A DNA stretch of 64,000 nucleotides from Erwinia piriflorinigrans CFBP 5888 (GTDB taxonomy: Bacteria; Pseudomonadota; Gammaproteobacteria; Enterobacterales; Enterobacteriaceae): NCBI RefSeq assembly GCF_001050515.1, contig NZ_CAHS01000022.1, positions 169,210 through 233,209 of the forward strand, in the 5' to 3' direction. The position numbers and the translations under genes were made by a program. Shown here piece by piece: positions 29,544 to 38,461 of the stretch; the first letter of the stretch is position 1; each line of letters starts with the position of its first letter. Below the pieces are notes generated by a model. It was not told where the DNA came from. It made no database searches and was given only the letters and a program-made list of their open reading frames with translations.

Positions 29544-29938
29544 TTTCTTCTCCACGAATGACAAATGCATCAATTTTTAAGCGAATGTAAGTGTCCCGAC
29601 CCGGCCATCCCTTTTCATTCTGTTTTGTAATCAGATACCGCAGACGGCTGTCGAGAAATAACTACCCGCTGGGAATATACCCTGGAGCCCTTCACTGATT
29701 GATGCGTAAAATTGCGTTATATGCATTTATTAATAGAGAAAAACAATCAAAGAATACAATCAATTGATTTTAAGAATATTCCTACCTAAATATTTACAAA
29801 AAAACAACAAGAAATTTTGCTTTCTCAGGGAGAAAAAATAAAAAAAAACCTGCAAGCAGGCTAAATTATATCGATTTTGGTTAAATCTCACGCACCTCTG
29901 CCGATGATGGAAAGGTGAAATACTGGCTGATGAAAACA
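29544..29938. other. AT-rich region between major pilin gene and ycgR
   Basis: Very AT-rich between about 29690 and 29850. It should contain the fimbrial operon promoter (reading left) and it contains the ycgR terminator listed separately. No coding frame or clear inverted repeat typical of an invertible fim switch was found. Confidence 0.5.
29841..29860 (-). terminator. Rho-independent terminator of ycgR
   Basis: On the minus strand a CCTG-CTTG-CAGG hairpin (29849-29860) is followed by eight T residues (29848-29841). It lies about 80 bp after the ycgR stop and would insulate the fimbrial operon promoter from ycgR transcription. Confidence 0.6.
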
Positions 29939-30649
29939 TTAGCGCAGACGCTTGATCCGTTTATCTTCCAGAACGATATCCATCACGATTTCTTCCATTT
30001 TGCGCGAAAAATCAGCGGACGGTTTGTGGAACTGACAGGAGAAGATGTGATGTGTACATTCTCTGTCCGCCTCGTCCAGTGACGTAATTTCCTTAATACT
30101 TAGCAAATCTAAATCCACCGAAAACTGGCCGAGATCGCCCAATATCAACAACATATTTTTTAATAGCATGCCTGAACGGGTGAGTTCGGGTAGGGGCCGG
30201 TCGTAAACCAGCCCGATGCCGTTGCGCGAGAGGTCTTTGACCCGCAGCCTGTGGCTAAAGCCATCGCGGAACCGCCCTTCACAAAAGAAACGATGGCGTT
30301 CAGCGATGGTTATTCTGATTTCATTACGACGTTGGGCAAGGGTGATTTCGGCTGGAAAATGAAACGCCAGTCCACCCGGAACGTTTTGTTCAGTAAGCCT
30401 TGCGGTAGTAAAACCGATCCTTTCATTACTCCCTTTAATGACGAACTCCAGCGGAGTCGTGATGTCGCGCAGCTCTTCCGTGAAGGCAATGCTAAAACTC
30501 TGTAAATCAATATGCAGAAACTGACAACTTAGCGTTCTCTCCTGAAGCGTAAATTCAACGCTGCCACTCGTTTTCATCGCTTCTCGTAGTAAAGCAAGGA
30601 TTTCGTAACGGTCAGTTTTGGTCGTTCCCCGATAAGATAATGTTGGCAT
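29939..30649 (-). CDS. ycgR: YcgR-like PilZ-domain c-di-GMP-binding flagellar brake protein
   Basis: A 236-residue cytosolic protein with an N-terminal YcgR domain (about 10-100) and a C-terminal PilZ domain. The c-di-GMP motif RxxxR is seen in AQRRNEIRI near residue 110 and the D/NxSxxG motif in KDLSRNGIGLV near 140. When c-di-GMP is high, YcgR binds the flagellar motor and slows it. It is a stand-alone gene next to a fimbrial operon, a pairing that fits the motile-to-sessile switch. Size is close to E. coli YcgR (244). Confidence 0.88.
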   Translation of the reverse strand: MPTLSYRGTTKTDRYEILALLREAMKTSGSVEFTLQERTLSCQFLHIDLQSFSIAFTEELRDITTPLEFVIKGSNERIGFTTARLTEQNVPGGLAFHFPAEITLAQRRNEIRITIAERHRFFCEGRFRDGFSHRLRVKDLSRNGIGLVYDRPLPELTRSGMLLKNMLLILGDLGQFSVDLDLLSIKEITSLDEADRECTHHIFSCQFHKPSADFSRKMEEIVMDIVLEDKRIKRLR

Positions 30650-30849
30650 CTGGCCTAATTATTCCTTTATGTGGTTAGCTTTAATATTATAAACACTTAA
30701 GTCAAATGTTCCGTTAAAAATATCGCGACCACATCCAGCCGCGTGCCATCATATAAATCGAACGGACCCGTGTTAATAACCATACACGATATGACGAAGC
30801 ACGTAATAAATATACCGTCTCGATACTGTTGGGTCACGGCGGAAAATAC

Positions 30850-31164
30850 CTACGACGAGACTTTCATCAGGATAAGGCCAGAAATGATTAACGCTGCGGC
30901 GATTAATCGCATGGTGCTGGCTGGCTCGCCGAGGAAAAAAATACCCAGCAGAAAAGCGCCGACTGCGCCAATACCGGTCCAGACCGTATAGGCGGTGCCC
31001 AGCGGCAGCACGCGCATTGCCCATGCCAGACAGCCGAAACTCACCAGCATGCCAACCATGGTCACCACTGAAGGCCACAATTTTGAGAAACCCTGCGACT
31101 CTTTCATGGCGAACGACCAGACAATTTCAAATATACCTGCGATGAACAGGATTAACCACGCCAT
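30850..31164 (-). CDS. sugE: Guanidinium exporter SugE/Gdx (small multidrug resistance family)
   Basis: A 104-residue four-helix inner-membrane protein of the SMR family. Glu13-region Glu in IAGIFEIVWSFAMK is the shared substrate and proton site, and WAMRVLPLGTAYTVWTGIGAVGAF is the SugE/Gdx-type signature. Gdx proteins export guanidinium in exchange for protons as antiparallel dimers. The call to Gdx rather than a quaternary-ammonium pump is strengthened by the guanidine-II riboswitch directly upstream. ATG at 31164 follows CGGAG; a GTG one codon earlier (31167) is also possible. Confidence 0.92.
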   Translation of the reverse strand: MAWLILFIAGIFEIVWSFAMKESQGFSKLWPSVVTMVGMLVSFGCLAWAMRVLPLGTAYTVWTGIGAVGAFLLGIFFLGEPASTMRLIAAALIISGLILMKVSS

Positions 31165-31188
31165 CACTGACTCCGTAAGTTTAGAAAG

Positions 31189-31236
31189 CGGGTCGTCCCG
31201 TCATATAAATCTGAAAATGTTGAAGTCGTCCTCAAC
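31189..31236 (-). promoter_or_regulatory. Guanidine-II (mini-ykkC) riboswitch upstream of sugE
   Basis: On the minus strand two hairpins with identical ACGA loops lie in tandem: GTTGAGG-ACGA-CTTCAAC (31236-31219) and CGGG-ACGA-CCCG (31200-31189), 18 nt apart. Two small stems with ACGR loops define the mini-ykkC class, which binds two guanidinium ions, one per loop, and opens the ribosome site of the following gene. The sugE ribosome site CGGAG lies about 15 nt further on. Gene identity and RNA structure support each other. Confidence 0.88.
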
Positions 31237-31475
31237 CAGATAAGGCATTGAGTGTAAACCTAATAACAGCATGTAGCACCACAAAGAAAAATCAGCGACT
31301 TATTCATCGAATGATTAAGCACTTAGCGGCAAAAATTAACGCGCCGACCGGCGTCACCCCTTCCAACTTTACCGGCATAATTCGTCATATCTGATAAAAT
31401 TGATCGGTAGGCCGTCATATGACGGCCTGATTTTCTTTATCGGCCTGGCCGCAAAAACTTTTTGAGGTGACAACA

Positions 31476-32297
31476 ATGAGCACATTTAATACTCAGGACG
31501 GCACGCAAATTTATTACAAAGACTGGGGCAGCGGTAAGCCGGTGCTGTTCAGCCACGGCTGGCCGTTGGATGCCGACATGTGGGACAGCCAGATGAACTT
31601 CCTTGCCGAACGCGGTTACCGCGTTATCGCTTTTGACCGCCGGGGTTTTGGTCGTTCGGATCAGCCGTGGGAAGGTTATAACTATGATACCTTTGCCTCG
31701 GATATTAACGATCTGATAAGGCATCTGGACCTGCACGAGGTGACGCTGATTGGCTTCTCAATGGGTGGCGGCGACGTTTCACGCTATATTGGCCGCTATG
31801 GCAGCGAACGCGTCAGCGCGCTGGCACTGCTCGGAGCGGTTACGCCAATCTTGGGACAAACCGCCGATCACCCTGAAGGCGTAGAGAAATCGGCGTTTGA
31901 CGGAATTAGAGCAGGACTCCGTAAGGACAGGGCGCAGTTTATTAGCGATTTCGCCACACCTTTCTATGGGATCAACGCCGGACAAACCGTTTCACAAGGT
32001 GTACTGGCGCAGACGCTGAATATCGCGCTGTTAGCCTCGCTGAAGGGGACCATCGACTGTGTTACCGCCTTCGCTGAGACCGATTTCCGTGCGGATATGA
32101 ATAAAATCGACGTCCCGACGCTGGTGATCCACGGCAGCCACGACCAGGTCGTCCCGTTCGAAACCACCGGCAAACTGGCCGCCACGATGATTAAAAACGC
32201 TAAACTCAAAGTGTATGACAACGCTCCGCACGGCTTTGCGGTGACCCATCAGGACCAGCTCAACCAGGATCTGCTGGCGTTTTTACAGCAGAGGTAA
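31476..32297 (+). CDS. Alpha/beta hydrolase, chloroperoxidase/arylesterase-like
   Basis: A 273-residue cytosolic alpha/beta hydrolase close to cofactor-free haloperoxidases (perhydrolases) and arylesterases. The oxyanion segment is LFSHGWPLDADMW, the nucleophile elbow GFSMGGGD, the acid in HGSHDQVVPF and the catalytic His in DNAPHGFAVTH. The ATG at 31476 follows GAGGTG at 31464-31469. Members hydrolyse esters and make peracids with H2O2; the natural substrate is unknown. It is a monocistronic gene with its own upstream region. Confidence 0.85.
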   Translation: MSTFNTQDGTQIYYKDWGSGKPVLFSHGWPLDADMWDSQMNFLAERGYRVIAFDRRGFGRSDQPWEGYNYDTFASDINDLIRHLDLHEVTLIGFSMGGGDVSRYIGRYGSERVSALALLGAVTPILGQTADHPEGVEKSAFDGIRAGLRKDRAQFISDFATPFYGINAGQTVSQGVLAQTLNIALLASLKGTIDCVTAFAETDFRADMNKIDVPTLVIHGSHDQVVPFETTGKLAATMIKNAKLKVYDNAPHGFAVTHQDQLNQDLLAFLQQR

Positions 32298-32836
32298 CGC
32301 ACAGCACAGCTGCACTGTGCCCCAGCTACGACGGCCGGGGCGCTAACAAATTGACGATACCGTGCGACCCACAAGTTCACAGGCTGGGATAATCAACGCA
32401 TTTGAGTAAACGGACAATGAAGAAACTGAAAAAGTTCTTCGCTGTCTGCCTCTTGCTATTATCGTTTTTCTGTTGATTAACGGAAGCATGCAAAAGGGAG
32501 CAAAGCGGTACGCAGGATACGCACGGGCAACCATCTGAGCCGATTACCTTTATACTGACAGCGAGATTAGGTATACACCACGCGTGTCAGAATATTATTA
32601 CTTCAAAATTACTGCACTGGATAGTAATCAGCCGTGGTTTAGATCGCTTACGCACTCTTGGTCACACCGCGAAATGTCTTTGCAGTTATGCACCTTATCC
32701 AAATACGTTATACCAGCCAAGTTTATTGAAAATAAGCTTATTATTATGATAAATACAGCTGCAAATGATGGTGCGTTGAACAACTCATCCCAGCAAATGG
32801 CTACAACAGCCATAAAGACGAAGGAATAATCGCCCT
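32298..32836. other. 539-bp gap without a confident gene
   Basis: Two overlapping frames exist on opposite strands: 32584-32829 (+, GTG start, 81 residues, ending 7 bp before the next gene) and 32628-32813 (-, 61 residues with a hydrophobic stretch). Neither resembles a known protein and only one could be real. A 20-codon signal-like frame at 32417 is broken. The rest shows nothing recognisable. Confidence 0.35.
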
Positions 32837-33508
32837 ATGGAGCTTAAAGATCTGATTACACCGCTTGTCACCCTTACCGGTGTCTGGCTGGCAGCGCGCT
32901 TCACGCTACGCAATGAGATCAGTAAAAAGGCATTAGAGATCCGCACTTCACGCTTGGAGACACTGTCGTCGGAATGCACTCAAGCTCTTTATAACGTCTC
33001 TAATTATCTTAATACGTTATGCATGATCGTTGAATCAAAGTACATGTTGTTACACGATAGATATCCACAGAGCTCGGAGTCAGAGCTGCAAGTACCTGCC
33101 ATTGAGCTTGCAAGTTGGAAGGATGAACTGGATGATTCTGATCGAAAGCTTAAAACAGAGCTGCTCGCTCGCTGTCGCAGCCAGCTGTTATTTCACCATC
33201 CCGATGAGAGGATACGATGGGAATATCATGTCACAATGCCTCTAGTGGTCTTGGAGGATTTTTTCTTCATAACTTCACCAACAGGCGCACTGGTTGATAT
33301 GAAGGGGAAAAGTCGGAGTAAAGCAGAAGCACTGGCTATTACTGCTGACATCAAACACCGTGCCAATGAACAGCTTGGCTATGTACAACAAATGACACGC
33401 AGATTTGCAGATGAATTCTATCAGCTCACCCAGCCTCAGAAAACGTTGACGCTGAAGGACTATATTGGACGTGTGCGCGATAAAGTGAAGCATTTTTTCT
33501 TTGGCTGA
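32837..33508 (+). CDS. Hypothetical membrane-anchored protein
   Basis: A 223-residue protein with a single hydrophobic segment near the N-terminus (LITPLVTLTGVWLAARF, about 6-22) and a long, charged, probably helical cytoplasmic part. No family was recognised. An AAGGAATAA ribosome site precedes the ATG. Codon use is more AT-rich than in the flanking core genes, suggesting horizontal origin. It stands alone between the hydrolase and the cytochrome b561 genes. Confidence 0.6.
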   Translation: MELKDLITPLVTLTGVWLAARFTLRNEISKKALEIRTSRLETLSSECTQALYNVSNYLNTLCMIVESKYMLLHDRYPQSSESELQVPAIELASWKDELDDSDRKLKTELLARCRSQLLFHHPDERIRWEYHVTMPLVVLEDFFFITSPTGALVDMKGKSRSKAEALAITADIKHRANEQLGYVQQMTRRFADEFYQLTQPQKTLTLKDYIGRVRDKVKHFFFG

Positions 33509-33607
33509 TCTCTCTGTGGACCGGTGGCAGGCTGTTCGTAAGAGCCTATCACCTGATATATCCAAGAAAATAGTTTCAACTTATTTTCCCCTCTTGATTA
33601 ACATGCT

Positions 33608-34132
33608 TTACGGCATCATCCTTTTCAGCGTGTTGTCTCGCAGGAAATAGTGGTGAAACAGGGCTGCCAGCGCATGCAGACCGATCAGCCAGTAACCGAG
33701 CGGCGCCAGGGTTTCGTGCCAGCCAATCAGTGTTTTCGCAAGCTCAGGAGCCGGATTATCTGACACCGGCATGCTTATGCCGAACAGCCACCACTCCTTA
33801 CCACGAAGATAGCGTGAGCCAATTCCCAGCACGGGCAACACGATAAACAGCAGATAAATGCAGCTATGCACCAGATGCGATAGCCCGGTCTGCCAGCGCG
33901 GCGACGGAGGCACGATTGGCGGGGTTTTGTAGCGCGTTCGCAGGTACAGCCGAACCGCCATAATAAGCAATACGCAAAAGCCAGCGCTGAAATGAGTCAC
34001 AATCACCGCGTTTCTCTGCCAGGTGCCCTTTTCCGCCATCCATCTCAATTCAATGGTTGCATACGCCACGATCAGCAGTAATACAGTCACCCAGTGGAAA
34101 ATCATTTGCGGCGCTGAATATTTTTTAATCAT
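33608..34132 (-). CDS. Cytochrome b561
   Basis: A 174-residue di-haem inner-membrane cytochrome with four transmembrane helices. Candidate haem ligands are His13 in MIFHWVTVLL, the His in VTHFSAGFC, and the pair in the last helices (GWHETLAP, GLHALAALFHHY). These proteins pass electrons between quinol and periplasmic acceptors; CybB of E. coli is a superoxide:quinone oxidoreductase. Size and helix spacing agree with the CybB/YodB group. It is a single gene. Confidence 0.9.
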   Translation of the reverse strand: MIKKYSAPQMIFHWVTVLLLIVAYATIELRWMAEKGTWQRNAVIVTHFSAGFCVLLIMAVRLYLRTRYKTPPIVPPSPRWQTGLSHLVHSCIYLLFIVLPVLGIGSRYLRGKEWWLFGISMPVSDNPAPELAKTLIGWHETLAPLGYWLIGLHALAALFHHYFLRDNTLKRMMP

Positions 34133-34263
34133 TATCCTGGTCTCTTAAAATATCGCAGGGTGACATTAGCATGCCTGTTATTACCCGGAAATCAGGATAA
34201 TTTCCTGCTCATGCTTCTTCATATCGATCCCGGGATAAATCAGAGATTTCTGCATTTTGCTTT

Positions 34264-35226
34264 TCACAAATCAATCACCAATTCCGGCGTGCGGCTGCGC
34301 GAACAGCACAGGGCGATTTGCTGGCTGGTGCAGGCTTTTTCTGCCGCCGATTGTACGGTATCACGGTGATCGGGCTGCCCTGATATCACCGGCGTCAGGC
34401 AGGCACCGCAAATGCCCATTTCACAGGAGAGCGGTACGGCAATATCATTCTCCAACAGCACCACGGCGATGCTCTTCTCCGGCGGCACGTAAAACGACTG
34501 CCCGCTGCCCTGCAAGGTGAGAGTAAAGCCTTCTCCTTCAGCCGGGCCGTCCAACGCGGTGACTGCGGCAAAAGCTTCGCTGTGGATACGATCCGCTGCC
34601 CATCCCTGTTGCAACGCCTGCTGCTGAATGTGGCCCATAAACCCCTGCGGGCCGCACAAATAGAGGCGCTGGCCATCAGGATGCTGTAATGCTGGCGGCA
34701 GGGTGCGGCGCGGACTGTGCCCTTCACAACCGGACCACAGCGCCACGCTACCGTGGCGAAAACCCTGCTGCAAACGGCGGCGAAAAGCGATATCACCCCG
34801 CTGCCGGACATAGTAGTGCAGCTCGAAACTCTGTCCGCTGGCGTCCAGCTGTTCGGCCATCGCCAGCAGCGGCGTAATGCCAATTCCGCCAGCGATTAAT
34901 ACCGTGTGCTGCGCGGGTTGTAGCGCAAACAGCGAACGTGGCAAAGAGGCCGTCAGGCGCTGACCGGGGCGCAGCTGCTCATGCACCAGGCGCGATCCTC
35001 CGCGCGATGCCTCTTCACGCTTGACGCACAGCAGCCAGCTGTCACGCTGCTGTGGATCTCCGGTCAGTGAATACTGGCGGATTAGCCCAGCGGCAAGGTG
35101 CAGATCGATATGCGCCCCGGCCTGCCACACGGGCAGCGTACTGCCGTCTGCACTCACCAGCGTCAGTGCCAGGTTATTATTGCCCTGCCGTGCCAGCGCA
35201 TCTACCACCACTTCAATGGTCTGCAT
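34264..35226 (-). CDS. PDR/VanB-type oxidoreductase (FMN, NAD and 2Fe-2S domains)
   Basis: A 320-residue reductase with three domains in order: flavin-binding beta barrel (LIRQYSLTGDP), NAD-binding domain (VLIAGGIGITPLLAMAEQL, LYLCGPQGFM), and a C-terminal plant-type ferredoxin domain with cluster cysteines in SCEMGICGACLTPV and the last Cys in IALCCSRS. It transfers electrons from NAD(P)H to a Rieske oxygenase. The oxygenase gene ends 8 bp upstream on the same strand, so this is the electron-transfer arm of a two-component, VanAB-like system. Confidence 0.9.
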   Translation of the reverse strand: MQTIEVVVDALARQGNNNLALTLVSADGSTLPVWQAGAHIDLHLAAGLIRQYSLTGDPQQRDSWLLCVKREEASRGGSRLVHEQLRPGQRLTASLPRSLFALQPAQHTVLIAGGIGITPLLAMAEQLDASGQSFELHYYVRQRGDIAFRRRLQQGFRHGSVALWSGCEGHSPRRTLPPALQHPDGQRLYLCGPQGFMGHIQQQALQQGWAADRIHSEAFAAVTALDGPAEGEGFTLTLQGSGQSFYVPPEKSIAVVLLENDIAVPLSCEMGICGACLTPVISGQPDHRDTVQSAAEKACTSQQIALCCSRSRTPELVIDL

Positions 35227-35234
35227 AATGCCCC

Positions 35235-36269
35235 CTAAACGAGGAAGAAGTCGCCAAAGCCCTGTTTTTTCAGGCCACGACGATAGGCTATTGAGCTGCG
35301 GTCAGCAGGAATATGGGCTTCCAGCGTTAAATCAAGCGGCAGCCGCTCCGGGCGCTGGGTCTCCACCATCAGCCTGTCCTCTTCAAATACCCGGTGGTTG
35401 AAGGCATGCACCTCTTCTACCGGGATGTGCAGGTCAAAATTGCGGGCAATAGGCGCAAACAGCCGGGTTTTGCGGGCTGATACCGGGGAAGCCGCATTCA
35501 TAATCACCAGCCTCTCCTGCTGCGGAAAGTGAATAGTCAGGGTAGCGGTAAACGGCAGATGCATCTCAAAGTGGCGCAGCCACTGGAATCCCTCCGGCGC
35601 CTGGCGTTCGGAGTCGGCAGAATAGTTACTGACTGAACTCCAGTAATCGACGCTAAAACCATAAGGTGTTTCGACCGGGTTATACGGCGGAACCGCCTGA
35701 TTTTCCGGGTCAGCAAAGGTTTCCGTATGGATCCACGCAAAATGCGCCACATCCAGGAAGCCCTCCACCTGGCGACCGGCAAATCCGGCCACGTCAAAAT
35801 GCGGGCAGACAATCTGCTGGAAACCGGCATCTTCCCAGTGCGGCATCACCGGCAGCGACGGCACGGCCCCTTCATCGGGTGCCAGACAGGTCCAGATCAG
35901 CCCGTAGCGCTCCTCGGTCGGATAAGTCAGCAGATGCAGCTTCGCCGGGATGGGCTGGTCGGGGCTGGACGGGATGCGATTACAGCGCCCGCCTTCACCA
36001 AAGCGCAAACCGTGGTAGGGGCAGATAATCCCCGCCTGGTCATGAAAGCCCAGCGTCAAAGGCACGCCACGGTGCGGGCAGACGTCACGCGCCACCACCA
36101 CCTGGCCATTAACACGGTAAATCACCAGCTGTTCATCCAGCAGTACCGCTTTTACCGGTGCCTGGCCGATATCAGCGGCAAGCGCCACCGGATGCCAGTG
36201 ACGTGCCAGGCGTTCCCAGTCATCCGGTTCAAAAGTGCAGTGCGGCGGGGGCGTCATTTTGGCTTTCAT
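35235..36269 (-). CDS. Rieske oxygenase alpha subunit (VanA-like aromatic-ring demethylase/hydroxylase)
   Basis: A 344-residue non-haem iron oxygenase. Rieske 2Fe-2S ligands are Cys64-His66 (CPHRG) and Cys83-His86 (CPYHGL). The catalytic domain carries a mononuclear-iron-type segment VEGFLDVAHFAWIHTETF with His/His ligands spaced as in VanA (DxxHxxxxH). Size matches VanA-type demethylases (about 330-355). With the reductase it would O-demethylate or hydroxylate a small aromatic, perhaps plant-derived; the substrate is not evident. ATG at 36269; a start 3 codons earlier is possible. Confidence 0.88.
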   Translation of the reverse strand: MKAKMTPPPHCTFEPDDWERLARHWHPVALAADIGQAPVKAVLLDEQLVIYRVNGQVVVARDVCPHRGVPLTLGFHDQAGIICPYHGLRFGEGGRCNRIPSSPDQPIPAKLHLLTYPTEERYGLIWTCLAPDEGAVPSLPVMPHWEDAGFQQIVCPHFDVAGFAGRQVEGFLDVAHFAWIHTETFADPENQAVPPYNPVETPYGFSVDYWSSVSNYSADSERQAPEGFQWLRHFEMHLPFTATLTIHFPQQERLVIMNAASPVSARKTRLFAPIARNFDLHIPVEEVHAFNHRVFEEDRLMVETQRPERLPLDLTLEAHIPADRSSIAYRRGLKKQGFGDFFLV

Positions 36270-36390
36270 GATGGTCACCTGGATTAACGGGCGGTTGTTA
36301 TCGTTAAGGACATTGTGGATACTCGGAGGTGTTGCAGTCCATCAGAGATAATGCATCCATCCTCTGCAAAAATTCGTACAGGAGCAGCCC

Positions 36391-37305
36391 GTGGACCCTT
36401 TCTCGCGTTTTTCCCACTACTTCGCTGCGGTAGTCACCAGCGGCAGCCTGCGTAAGGCGGCAGAGCAGCTGCATGTTTCTGCCTCGGCGATAAATCGACA
36501 GATCCTGCTGGCGGAGGAGATGATGGGCACCCAGCTGTTTGAGCGGCTGCCCGCCGGGCTTAAACTGACCACCGCCGGGGAGCTGCTGTATGACGATATC
36601 CGGCGCTGGCAGCGCGAATTCCACCGCACCCGGCAGCGCTTTGATGAACTACAGGGGCTGAAGCGCGGGCACGTCAGCGTGGCGCTGATTGCTGCACTCA
36701 ATGAAGGCGTGGTGGTGAATGCTCTTGCCGGGGTTGCTGAAGTTTATCCGTGGCTGACCTTCGATCTGGCAGTGCATGACAGCCAGACTATCGTTGGCAG
36801 GGTGGTCAGCGCCGAGGTCGATTTTGGCCTGCTGCTGGATCCGGTGGCGCACAGCGGGCTGGAAGTGCGGGCATTCTGCGAAATGCCGATTGGGGTGGTG
36901 ATGCCTGCCGATCACCCGCTGGCGCGGCAGCCGTCGCTCTCCTTCGGCCAAATCAGCGAAAACCGCCATATTATGCCAACGGCACCGCTGATGGTGCATG
37001 AACGCACCGCGATGCTATACGGGCGATACGGTATCACGCCGCAATCCACCATCAGCTGTAACGATATTCGTTTGATCAAATCGCTGGTCTGCGCCGGAGC
37101 CGGTCTGGCAGTGTTAAGCCTGCTGGATGTCCGGCAGGAAGTGGCAAGCGGTGAGCTGGCGTTTGTACCTTTGCATGGTCAGCCCGTGCGCCCGCTCACC
37201 CTTGCGCTGTGCGTAGCACCCAAACGCCAGCTGTCACGCGCCGCCCAAGTGGTGATCCAGCACTTGAGCCAGGTACTGGAAGATCTCGCCGGGGAGCAAC
37301 GGTAA
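36391..37305 (+). CDS. LysR-family transcriptional regulator
   Basis: A 304-residue LysR regulator. The N-terminal winged helix is at 1-65 (SLRKAAEQLHVSASAINRQIL, LFERLPAGLKLTTAGE) and the effector domain follows (about 95-300). The start is GTG with AGGAG 8 nt upstream. It is divergent from the Rieske oxygenase-reductase operon with about 120 bp between, the standard layout for a LysR activator and its target, so it is the likely regulator of that operon. Confidence 0.88.
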   Translation: MDPFSRFSHYFAAVVTSGSLRKAAEQLHVSASAINRQILLAEEMMGTQLFERLPAGLKLTTAGELLYDDIRRWQREFHRTRQRFDELQGLKRGHVSVALIAALNEGVVVNALAGVAEVYPWLTFDLAVHDSQTIVGRVVSAEVDFGLLLDPVAHSGLEVRAFCEMPIGVVMPADHPLARQPSLSFGQISENRHIMPTAPLMVHERTAMLYGRYGITPQSTISCNDIRLIKSLVCAGAGLAVLSLLDVRQEVASGELAFVPLHGQPVRPLTLALCVAPKRQLSRAAQVVIQHLSQVLEDLAGEQR

Positions 37306-37338
37306 CATCCGAATAATGCTGATGCGCACGGCGGCAGA

Positions 37339-38235
37339 TCAGTGACGTGCCGCCAGCCATACCGCCCAGGCTTCATCCCAGATGGCGGCGGGCGATCCCA
37401 CCTTGCCGAGGCCGAACCCGTGACCGCCCTGAGAAATACGCATCATCTGTACCGGCACCCCGTGGCGGCGGCAGGTATCATGCATAATGACGCTGTTTTG
37501 CGGATTAGAAGTGGGGTCATCCTCCGCCTGAGCCAGAAACAGCGGGGGAAAGGCACGGGTGACGTAGTTTTGCACCGACCAATACGCTTCGTCTGCCGGG
37601 GTTGGGTGATGACCCACCAACGATAAATGGGTATTGGTATGGGTGTAAGGAGGTTCAAGCGTGATCACCGGATAGATCAGCCCCACGCTGTTAGCTTTCG
37701 GCACCAGCCGATCGATGGCATCCTGGGGCGGATATGAGGCAAAATCGGGCCGTGCGGCGGCCATGCCCAGCAGGTGACCACCGGCCGAGAAACCGAGCAG
37801 ATGGACGTTGCCTTCCATTGAATGCACCAGACGGATTGCCCGCTGCGCATCCTGTAACGACACACCTTTGCCATCCTGCCAGTTTTCGCCGGGCAGACGA
37901 TAGCTAAGCACATAGGCGGTGAAGCCTTTGCTGTTAAGCCAGTGGGCCACCGGCCACCCTTCACGCCCCATGCCGATCCAGCGATATCCCCCTCCGGCGG
38001 CGATCAGTACCGCTTTACCGTTTGGCTTTTCCGGCACAAAACGCTGAATGCCCGGGCTGGAGATGTTGGACCAGGAGCCGTTAGCGGAAATACGCAGCGC
38101 GCCGTCTGGCCCGCCGCCGCCCGGCGGCGTGTTGGGCCATAGCGGGAAAAAGTTCTGGCTGGCGAACAGGCTGTCAGTATTTATGGCAAACATAAATGCC
38201 CCGGTTCCCATTAATAACCGACGGCGACTAATCAT
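37339..38235 (-). CDS. Exported alpha/beta hydrolase, esterase/acetylxylan-esterase-like
   Basis: A 298-residue hydrolase with a possible twin-arginine leader (ISRRRLLMGTGAFMFA). The oxyanion motif is VLIAAGGGYRWIGMGREG, the nucleophile elbow HLLGFSAGGHLLG near residue 150, the acid in AQAEDDPTSNPQNS and the His in SQGGHGFGLG. The family contains carbohydrate esterases and short-chain esterases. It is convergent with the LysR gene; a link to the neighbouring oxygenase is not shown. Plant cell-wall esters would be plausible substrates for a plant-associated organism, but that is inference. Confidence 0.8.
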   Translation of the reverse strand: MISRRRLLMGTGAFMFAINTDSLFASQNFFPLWPNTPPGGGGPDGALRISANGSWSNISSPGIQRFVPEKPNGKAVLIAAGGGYRWIGMGREGWPVAHWLNSKGFTAYVLSYRLPGENWQDGKGVSLQDAQRAIRLVHSMEGNVHLLGFSAGGHLLGMAAARPDFASYPPQDAIDRLVPKANSVGLIYPVITLEPPYTHTNTHLSLVGHHPTPADEAYWSVQNYVTRAFPPLFLAQAEDDPTSNPQNSVIMHDTCRRHGVPVQMMRISQGGHGFGLGKVGSPAAIWDEAWAVWLAARH

Positions 38236-38461
38236 GGTGCATATACAGAATTCTCAGCAGGAAACGAGTCGTGAATGCTAAGCAATATAGAAGCCTGGCC
38301 CAGTGGCGCGATAGTAAGCATAAGCGCTTAAAAATGCTACTGCCGTCACACTTATTTCATCATCTGGTGGAAGATTATTGACGTCTTCGTGGGTTTGGTT
38401 ATGCGGGTAAAGCGAGGGGCCAGGGGATATGACGACCCGGAAAGCACCGGGCCGCATGCGG

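Noticed and set aside
32417..32476. Short frame MKKLKKFFAVCLLLLSFFC resembling a signal peptide
   Set aside because: Stops after 19 codons and the neighbouring frame that continues has no start; at best a broken gene.
32584..32829. 81-codon plus-strand frame just before the hypothetical gene at 32837
   Set aside because: GTG start without a ribosome site, no family, and an equally good frame on the opposite strand; not called as a gene.
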